Assembly (NCBI RefSeq): GCF_028687955.1 | Contig: NZ_JAQTZC010000005.1 | Coordinates: 1-52,332 of the forward strand | Length of the DNA stretch: 52,332 nt | Source: Acidocella sp. | GTDB taxonomy: Bacteria > Pseudomonadota > Alphaproteobacteria > Acetobacterales > Acetobacteraceae | Reading direction: 5' to 3' | In this document: piece by piece, positions 45,665-52,332 of the stretch | Layout of the letters: each line of letters starts with the position of its first letter | Numbering within the stretch: the stretch's first letter is position 1 | Position numbers and translations under genes: made by a program | The notes under the pieces: model-generated | What the model was told of the DNA's origin: nothing | Database searches by the model: none | The model's input: only the letters and a program-made list of their open reading frames with translations

Positions 45665-48600
45665 ACCTCTCTTCCATCTTCATCCGCCGGCCGGTCGCCA
45701 CCACGCTGCTCACCCTCGGCATTGCGCTTTCCGGGGCGCTTGCCTTCTTCAAGCTTCCTGTCGCGCCGCTGCCGCCGATCTCCTTTCCCACCATCCAGGT
45801 CCAGGCCAACATGGCCGGCGCCAGCCCGGACACCATGGCCGCCACCGTGGCCGAACCGCTGGAACGCCACCTGGGCACCATCGCCGATGTCACCGAGATG
45901 ACCTCGCAATCCGGCGTCGGCGTCACGCGCATCGTCCTGCAATTCGGGCTGAACCGCAGCGTCAACGGCGCGGCGCGCGATGTAGAGGCCGCCATCCAGG
46001 CTTCGCGGGCAGATCTGCCAAGCACCCTGCGCGCCAACCCGCAATACGAGAAGTTCAATCCCGCCGACGCGCCGATCATGGTCCTGGCGCTCACCTCCAA
46101 AACCATGACCCCTGGCCAGCTCTACGACGCCGCCGATACCGTGTTGCAACAGCAGTTCTCGCAGATCGACGGCGTAGGCAATGTCGAACTCGGCGGCTCC
46201 GCGCTGCCCGCGGTCCGGGTGGAATTGCAACCAGGGCCGCTTGCGCGCTACGGCATCGGGCTGGAGGATGTGCGCGCCGCCCTGGCGGCCGCGAACGCCA
46301 ACGCGCCAAAGGGATATTTTGACGCCGGCGGCATGCGCTACCAGATTTACACCAACGACCAGGCCAGCGTGGCCGCGCAATACCGCAACCTCGTCATCGC
46401 TTACCGCAACGGCCAGGCGGTGCGGCTCTCGGATGTCGCGCAGGTCACCAACTCGGTGGAGAACCTGCACAATGCCGGGCTCTACAACGGCCAGCATGCC
46501 GTGCTCGTCATCATCCATCCCAGCCCAGACGCCAATGTCATCCGCACCGTGGACCAGCTGCGCGCCATGCTCCCCACCCTGCGCGCGGCGCTGCCCCCAG
46601 CCATCCATTTCGGCATCGCGCTGGACCGCTCGCAATCCATCCGCGCCGCGCTGGCCGATACTGAGCGCACCCTCTTCATTGCGGTGCTGCTGGTGGTCGC
46701 GGTGGTGTTCGTCTTTCTGCGCTCGCCGCGCGCAACTCTCATCCCCGGCATCGCCGTGCCCATCTCCATCATTGGCACCTTCGGGCCGATGTACCTGCTC
46801 GGCTTCTCCATCGATAATCTCTCCCTCATGGCGCTCACCATCGCCACTGGCTTCGTGGTGGATGACGCGGTCGTGGTGGTGGAGAACACCATGCGCCACC
46901 TGGAAGAGGGCATGGCCCCGCATGAGGCCGCCCTGCGCGGCAGCGCCGAGGTCAGCTTCACCGTGCTGTCCATGAGCCTCTCGCTCATCGCGGTGTTCAC
47001 ACCCATTCTGCTCATGCCCGGCCTGCTTGGCCGCCTGTTTCAGGAATTCGCAGAGACCCTCTCGATCACCATCCTCATCTCGCTGCTCGTCTCGCTCACC
47101 GCCACGCCAATGCTCTGCGCCATGTTTTTGCGCTTGGAGCCGCCGGGCAAAACGCCAAACCGGCTGCTGCGCTGGCTGGAGAACGCCTTCAACGCCACGC
47201 TGGAGGGTTATGCCCGCTCGCTGCGCTGGGCCTTGCGCCACGCCAGGCTGGTCGGCGCCGTTCTGGTGCTCACCATCTTCCTCAACGTGCTCCTCTTCAT
47301 CGTGGTGCCAAAGGGGTTTTTCCCCGAGCAGGACACAGGGTTGCTGATCGGCACGGTGCAGGCCGACCAGAGCATCTCCTTCCCGCTGATGAAGCAGAAA
47401 CTCACAGAGCTGGAGGCCATCGTGCAGCATGACCCCGGCGTTGCCTCGGTCGCCGGCTTCACCGGCGGGCGCGCCACCAACAGCGGCTTTCTTTTCATCA
47501 CCCTCAAACCCATGGCCCAGCGCCATGCCTCGGCCACCGCCATCGTGGCGCTGCTGCGCAAACCGCTGGCGCGCATCCCCGGCGTGCAAACCTTTCTGGT
47601 CGCGGCGCAGGATCTGCGCGTCGGCGGGCGCTCCAGCAATGCCGAATACCAATACACGCTCAAAAGCGATGCCCCTGATGCGTTGAACATCTGGATTCCC
47701 AAAATTATCGCGGCGCTGAAGCAGCAGAAAGACTTGGCGGATGTCAGCTCCGATCTGCAGCAAGGCGGGCTGGAGACCAACATCATCATCAACCGCGCGC
47801 AGGCCGCGCGCATGAACATCACCCCCAGCGAAATTGACAGCACCCTTTATGATGCCTTCGGCCAGCGCGCCGTCTCCACCATTTATAACGAGCTGAACCA
47901 GTATCAGGTGGTGATGGAGCTGGCGCCGCAATACCAGAGCACCCCGGCTGATCTTTCGCGCATCTACATTTCCACCTCCGGCGGCGTGGCCAGCGGCACA
48001 TCGCAGACCAACGCCCCCGTCGGCACCGTGCTCGCCAGCACGAAGGCCGCCAGCGCCAGCGGCACGGTGGCCAGCGTGGCGCTGGATTCAGCCACCAACG
48101 CCGCCATCAACGCCATTGCCGCCAGCGGCAGGTCCGCCGCCTCGGCGGGCAGCGCCGTCAGCACCCATGCTGAAACCATGGTGCCGCTCTCCGCCATCGC
48201 CAGCTATGCGCGCGGCTCCACCGCCATTGCCGTGAACCATGATGGCGGGCGCGTCGCCGCCACCATCTCCTTCAACCTGCCCGCCGGCGTGGCGCTGGGC
48301 ACCGCGGCTGCCACCATCACCCGCACCATGAGCAATCTGGACGTGCCGCTCACCATCACCGGCAATTTCGCAGGCACCGCCGCCGCTTTCCAGTCCACCG
48401 CCAGCGCCGAGCCACTGATCATCCTGGCGGCCCTGGCCGCGGTTTATATTGTGCTGGGCATCCTCTACGAGAGCACGATGCATCCGCTCACCATCCTCTC
48501 CACCATTCCCTCCGCCGGGGTGGGCGCCACCCTGTTCCTGCTGGTGCTCAACGTGCCGCTCACCATCATCGCGCTCATCGGCGTTATACTGCTCATCGGC

Positions 48601-48957
48601 ATCGTGAAAAAAAACGCCATCCTGATGATCGACTTCGCCCTGCAATTGGAGCGCGGCCAGGGCCTCTCGCCCGAGGATGCGATCTATCAGGCCGCCACCT
48701 TGCGCTTCCGCCCGATCATGATGACAACCTTCGCCGCCGTGCTGGGCGCCTTGCCGCTCGCCATCGGCCTTGGCCAGGGCGCCTCGCTGCGCCAGCCCTT
48801 GGGCCTCACCATCATTGGCGGCCTCATCGTCAGCCAGGCGCTCACCCTTTATACCACCCCCGTCATTTATTTATGGCTGGACCGGCTCGCCACCCGCCTG
48901 CGAGGCCGGCCAGACACCGCCGTGCCGCGCGCGGGCAGCATTGTGGAGGCGCGATGA
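45661..48957 (+). CDS. RND multidrug efflux permease (MdtC-like) with periplasmic low-complexity insertion
   Basis: 1098 aa; [87 protein letters not shown]. Confidence 0.95.
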   Translation: MNLSSIFIRRPVATTLLTLGIALSGALAFFKLPVAPLPPISFPTIQVQANMAGASPDTMAATVAEPLERHLGTIADVTEMTSQSGVGVTRIVLQFGLNRSVNGAARDVEAAIQASRADLPSTLRANPQYEKFNPADAPIMVLALTSKTMTPGQLYDAADTVLQQQFSQIDGVGNVELGGSALPAVRVELQPGPLARYGIGLEDVRAALAAANANAPKGYFDAGGMRYQIYTNDQASVAAQYRNLVIAYRNGQAVRLSDVAQVTNSVENLHNAGLYNGQHAVLVIIHPSPDANVIRTVDQLRAMLPTLRAALPPAIHFGIALDRSQSIRAALADTERTLFIAVLLVVAVVFVFLRSPRATLIPGIAVPISIIGTFGPMYLLGFSIDNLSLMALTIATGFVVDDAVVVVENTMRHLEEGMAPHEAALRGSAEVSFTVLSMSLSLIAVFTPILLMPGLLGRLFQEFAETLSITILISLLVSLTATPMLCAMFLRLEPPGKTPNRLLRWLENAFNATLEGYARSLRWALRHARLVGAVLVLTIFLNVLLFIVVPKGFFPEQDTGLLIGTVQADQSISFPLMKQKLTELEAIVQHDPGVASVAGFTGGRATNSGFLFITLKPMAQRHASATAIVALLRKPLARIPGVQTFLVAAQDLRVGGRSSNAEYQYTLKSDAPDALNIWIPKIIAALKQQKDLADVSSDLQQGGLETNIIINRAQAARMNITPSEIDSTLYDAFGQRAVSTIYNELNQYQVVMELAPQYQSTPADLSRIYISTSGGVASGTSQTNAPVGTVLASTKAASASGTVASVALDSATNAAINAIAASGRSAASAGSAVSTHAETMVPLSAIASYARGSTAIAVNHDGGRVAATISFNLPAGVALGTAAATITRTMSNLDVPLTITGNFAGTAAAFQSTASAEPLIILAALAAVYIVLGILYESTMHPLTILSTIPSAGVGATLFLLVLNVPLTIIALIGVILLIGIVKKNAILMIDFALQLERGQGLSPEDAIYQAATLRFRPIMMTTFAAVLGALPLAIGLGQGASLRQPLGLTIIGGLIVSQALTLYTTPVIYLWLDRLATRLRGRPDTAVPRAGSIVEAR

Positions 48958-50402
48958 AACCGATGACCAGCAAATGGGCGTTCAGCCTCCTCGGCCTTCT
49001 TGGCCTCTCCGGCTGCATGGTGGGGCCGGACTACCACCGCCCGCAACTGGCCATGCCCGCCAGCTACCAAGCCGCCGCTGGCTGGGTGCGCGCCGCCCCG
49101 GCTGATGGCGCCCCCAAAGGCAACTGGTGGCAGGCCTTTGGCGATCCGCAGCTCAACCGGCTGGAACCCCAGGTAGCGGTGCGCAACGCAACCCTGCTGG
49201 CTGATTATGATGCCTACCGGCAATCGCTGGAGATCGTGCAGGAGGCTCGCGGCGGGTTGTTCCCCAGCCTCGGCCTCACCGGCAGCGCGACGCGGGCCAA
49301 GCAGAGCACCAGCGGCCTTGGCGCCGGGCCGCGCACCTCCGGCACATTTGAGGGCAGCGCCGCCTGGACGCCTGACATCTGGGGCAAGATACGCCGCCAG
49401 GTGCAGGGGGATGTGGCGGCAGCCCAGATCAGCGCCGCGGACCTTGCCAACGCTACCTTGAGCGCCCAGGCCGCGCTGGCGGCTGATTATGTGGATCTGC
49501 GCGCCGCCGACGCCGCAACCGCGCTCTACCAGGCCACCGTCGCCGCCGACACGCGCAGCCTGCAAATCGCCCAGAACCAGGCGGCGGCGGGTGTTGCCCC
49601 TCCCTCCGATGTCATCACCGCCCGCGCCCAGCTTGACGCCGCCCAAGCCCAGCTCATCAACGCCGGGGTGACGCGCGCGCAATATGAGCACGCCATCGCC
49701 GTGCTGGCCGGGCAAACGCCCGAGTCTTTCAGCCTGCCCCCCGCCGCGCAGATCACCATGGTGCCCGTGGCCCCGCCCGGCGTTCCCAGCACCTTGCTCC
49801 AGCGCCGACCCGACATCGCCGCCGCCGAACGCGCCATGGCCGAGGCCAACGCCAAAATCGGCATCGCGGAGGGCGCCTATTACCCTGATTTAAGCCTCTC
49901 CGCGCTGGGCGGTTACGCGGCGGACCCCATCGGCGGGCTGTTCTCGGTCAGCAACAGCCTGTGGTCGCTGGGGGCCAATCTATCCGCCACCCTGTTCGCG
50001 GGCGGCACCCGCAGCGCCAGCGTGCGCGCGGCGGAATTCGCCTATGACCAAAGCGTGCAGACCTACAGGCAAACCGTGCTGAGCGCCCTGCAGGCGGTGG
50101 AGAACGATCTCTCAGGCTTGCGGATTCTCGCGGCGCAGGCGCAGGTTGAAGCCCGCGCCGTGGCCGACGCGCAAAGTGCCCTGCGCATCGCCCTCAACCA
50201 GTACCAGGCCGGCACCGTGAACTACACCACGGTGGTGAGCGCCCAGCTTATCCTGCTGGGCGACCAGCAAGCTGAGCTTGCCGTGCAGCAAAACCGCCTG
50301 CTGGCCAGCGTTGCCCTGTTCCAGGACCTGGGCGGCGGATTTCAGGCATCTGTCCTGCCCGGGGCGGGGGCAATCCAGGCCCGTCTCCCCTTCGCGCCTT
50401 AA
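48954..50402 (+). CDS. Outer-membrane efflux lipoprotein (NodT/TolC-like)
   Basis: Lipobox LLGLSGC then MVGPDYHRPQ; NWWQAFGDPQLNRLEPQV; LLQRRPDIAAAERAMAEANAKIGIAEGAYYPDLSLSA. Confidence 0.94.
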   Translation: MKPMTSKWAFSLLGLLGLSGCMVGPDYHRPQLAMPASYQAAAGWVRAAPADGAPKGNWWQAFGDPQLNRLEPQVAVRNATLLADYDAYRQSLEIVQEARGGLFPSLGLTGSATRAKQSTSGLGAGPRTSGTFEGSAAWTPDIWGKIRRQVQGDVAAAQISAADLANATLSAQAALAADYVDLRAADAATALYQATVAADTRSLQIAQNQAAAGVAPPSDVITARAQLDAAQAQLINAGVTRAQYEHAIAVLAGQTPESFSLPPAAQITMVPVAPPGVPSTLLQRRPDIAAAERAMAEANAKIGIAEGAYYPDLSLSALGGYAADPIGGLFSVSNSLWSLGANLSATLFAGGTRSASVRAAEFAYDQSVQTYRQTVLSALQAVENDLSGLRILAAQAQVEARAVADAQSALRIALNQYQAGTVNYTTVVSAQLILLGDQQAELAVQQNRLLASVALFQDLGGGFQASVLPGAGAIQARLPFAP

Positions 50403-50568
50403 TTCATTGTTTGTGGTCCGGGCAAAACTGGCGTATAGGGTGGCCACGGCGCTTTTCGTTTCTTGTTGTTGCGTGCTTTCTCTGCTTTTGCGGTCCGACG
50501 CTTCCCCAACAATCTGAAGAGTATTTTGGCCTGCATGTTGCGGGTCGCTGTTTGTTAGGAGATGCGAC

Positions 50569-50775
50569 ATGGCATCAGGTACAGTGAAGTGGTTTAACGC
50601 AACCAAGGGTTATGGTTTCATCCAGCCCGACGACGGCTCCAAGGATGTGTTCGTGCACATTTCGGCTGTTGAGCGTTCCAGCCTTGGCACCCTCAACGAG
50701 GGCCAGAAGATTCGCTACGAGATTCAGGCTGGCCAGCAGGGCAAGCTCTCGGCGGAAAATCTGCAGGCCGGCTAA
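50569..50775 (+). CDS. cspA: Cold-shock domain protein
   Basis: [52 protein letters not shown], textbook CSD. Confidence 0.97.
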   Translation: MASGTVKWFNATKGYGFIQPDDGSKDVFVHISAVERSSLGTLNEGQKIRYEIQAGQQGKLSAENLQAG

Positions 50776-50797
50776 TCGCCGCTTGCCGGAGGAATGG

Positions 50798-50826
50798 GGC
50801 GGTGCAGTTTGCACCGCCTTTTTTTT
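50798..50826 (+). terminator. Rho-independent terminator of the cold-shock gene
   Basis: GGCGGTGCA-GTT-TGCACCGCC stem-loop followed directly by TTTTTTTT. Confidence 0.92.
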
Positions 50827-51020
50827 GCCCGGCGCACAGGCTTCTCAACGCCCCCCATCCTTATTATAGTGGCTGGTGTTGTAACTGATTTTCAAGGACT
50901 TTTGGCTACACCTCCGGCGCACCGCCGCCACCCGCCCTCTCGCTGTTCCCGCTTGATCCTGGTCAATGCGGCTTTCTTCTATGTCGTTAACACTTCGCGC
51001 CAGAAGCCTGGTGCAGGGAA

Positions 51021-52235
51021 ATGAATATGAATGAAATAGCCGGATATAACGAGCCCGCCCGCCCGCTGGACCTTGTGGCCTTTCTCAGTGACCCGGACAG
51101 CCGCGACCTTGTGCAGTCCTTGGTGTTCGACCTTGAGTTGAAGAACGCCGTGGTCCGGCAAGGCAGCATCGGCGACGCGCTCGGCTTCGTCAAAACCCTT
51201 CCATCCTGGCCGCACCAGATCCTGGTTGACATATCCGATTCCTCCGAGCCGCTGAACGACATGACCCGCGTCGCCAACCTCGCCGAGCCAGGCACGCGCA
51301 TCATCGTCGCGGGCGACCGTAATGATGTCGGCCTGTTCCGTGATCTCATGCAGCTCGGCGTCGCTGATTATCTGCTAAAGCCCCTCACCGCGGCCATGCT
51401 GCGCCGCGGCCTTAACCTTGGCGCGCATGCCAGCGAGCCGGCCCGCGCCCCGCGTGCCGGTAAGACCATCGCCGTGCTCGGCGCGCGCGGTGGCGTTGGC
51501 GCCACCACATTGGCATGCAGCCTGGCCTGGCATCTGGCCTATGGATTTTCACGCCGGACCGTGGTGGTTGATCTGGACGTCTACAACGGCGCGGTGAACC
51601 TGGTGTTCAACCTGCCGCCCAGCCATGGTCTCGTGGCGGCGTTGCAGAACATCGCCGGGCTGGACCATCTGGGGCTGGAAAAAGTCCTCGCCCTGCGCGG
51701 GCCGCGGCTGTTCACGCTCACCGCTGATAACGGCCTCATGGCCGCCGATCCCATCACGCCGGATAGTTTGAAGGAGTTGCTTACCGTATTGGTCGAGCAT
51801 TTCCACTTTGTTGTTCTGGATGCCGCCTCGCGCAGCGGCGCGGTGGTCAACACCGTGCTGGACCAGTCCGGCTTCCTCATCATGCTGGCTGATCCGACGA
51901 TCCTCGCCGTGCGCAATGCCGCGCGGATCATGCGCGGGCATGAAGCCGCCAGCACCGGCCAGCGCAGCATTCTGGCCATAAACAACCTGTGCCCGAAAAC
52001 CCTGGAAACCCTAACCGCCAGCGCCATGGAATCGGCCCTGGGCCGCGCCATTGACCACACGCTGCCCTACACCACCGGGTTGACCAAGGGCCAGAACCTG
52101 GGCCGGCCGCAGGAATTCCTGCCCGCGGCTTACAGCAAGGCCGTGCTGGATATCGCCACAGATATCACCGGCGGCGGCCCCGAGAAACAGGGTGAACACC
52201 CTCCCTCCGTCTGGAAGCGCATTTTCAGCAACTGA
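51021..52235 (+). CDS. cpaE: CpaE/TadZ-like pilus assembly ATPase
   Basis: N-terminal receiver-like domain; GKTIAVLGARGGVGATTLACSLAWHLA atypical Walker A; VVVDLDVYNGAVNLVFNLPPSHGLVAALQN. Confidence 0.87.
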   Translation: MNMNEIAGYNEPARPLDLVAFLSDPDSRDLVQSLVFDLELKNAVVRQGSIGDALGFVKTLPSWPHQILVDISDSSEPLNDMTRVANLAEPGTRIIVAGDRNDVGLFRDLMQLGVADYLLKPLTAAMLRRGLNLGAHASEPARAPRAGKTIAVLGARGGVGATTLACSLAWHLAYGFSRRTVVVDLDVYNGAVNLVFNLPPSHGLVAALQNIAGLDHLGLEKVLALRGPRLFTLTADNGLMAADPITPDSLKELLTVLVEHFHFVVLDAASRSGAVVNTVLDQSGFLIMLADPTILAVRNAARIMRGHEAASTGQRSILAINNLCPKTLETLTASAMESALGRAIDHTLPYTTGLTKGQNLGRPQEFLPAAYSKAVLDIATDITGGGPEKQGEHPPSVWKRIFSN

Positions 52236-52238
52236 ACC

Positions 52239-52267
52239 CGGCCCCGCGCAAGGGGCCGCATCTGTTT
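52239..52267 (+). terminator. Candidate terminator after the cpaE-like gene
   Basis: CGGCCCC-GCGCAA-GGGGCCG hairpin right after the stop, followed by catctgtttt. Confidence 0.65.
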
Positions 52268-52276
52268 TGAACACTC

Positions 52277-52327
52277 ATACCAGCCCGCCAAGAGCTTGAC
52301 TCTCTGGGTTTGGTGGCGGGCTGGTAT
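52277..52327. repeat. Long inverted repeat
   Basis: ATACCAGCCCGCCA (52277-52290) and its exact reverse complement TGGCGGGCTGGTAT (52314-52327), with a nested AGAG/CTCT mini-stem in the spacer. Confidence 0.8.
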
Positions 52328-52332
52328 AAGCT

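Noticed and set aside
45619-47931. 770-aa minus-strand ORF opposite the RND pump
   Set aside because: Antisense to an unmistakable RND permease; composition (Arg/His/Gln/Gly-rich) is typical of spurious ORFs in GC-rich DNA.
1-52332. CRISPR arrays, tRNA/rRNA genes, prophage, transposases, toxin-antitoxin or restriction genes
   Set aside because: Read through intergenic regions and ORF translations; nothing with the expected repeats, cloverleaf or protein motifs was seen.

Overview
The window is GC-rich, densely coded DNA that looks like an alphaproteobacterial chromosome; an Acetobacteraceae-like origin is an inference from gene content. Most of it is core metabolism: bpt, lpxB, hisI, ppk2, anmK, tyrS, xth, an erpA/iscA-type gene, dgt, argS, nagZ-like, a site-2 protease, scpA, scpB, tatB, tatC, serS, an mdtABC-like RND efflux operon with its outer-membrane factor, a cold-shock gene and a CpaE-like gene. 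The most interesting content is a predicted peptide-modification/amidoligase system. It comprises two divergent transcription units at 3.8-9.7 kb (transglutaminase plus an ATP-grasp/alpha-E fusion; stand-alone circularly permuted ATP-grasp plus alpha-E protein) and a distal 1106-aa transglutaminase-DUF2126 protein at 22.8-26.1 kb. The ATP-grasp half of the fusion appears to have lost its ATP-binding core. Other notable items are a doubly truncated nitrilase fragment fused in frame between a cytochrome c gene and lpxB, a tatBC operon without an adjacent tatA (a ChaC-like gene occupies the slot), palindromic intergenic elements, an Ala/Ser-rich insertion in one RND pump, and a coupled 60-aa ORF after the DUF2126 gene. 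No tRNA, rRNA, CRISPR array, phage or transposase was recognised. All calls come from reading the sequence and the supplied translations; no database search was run.
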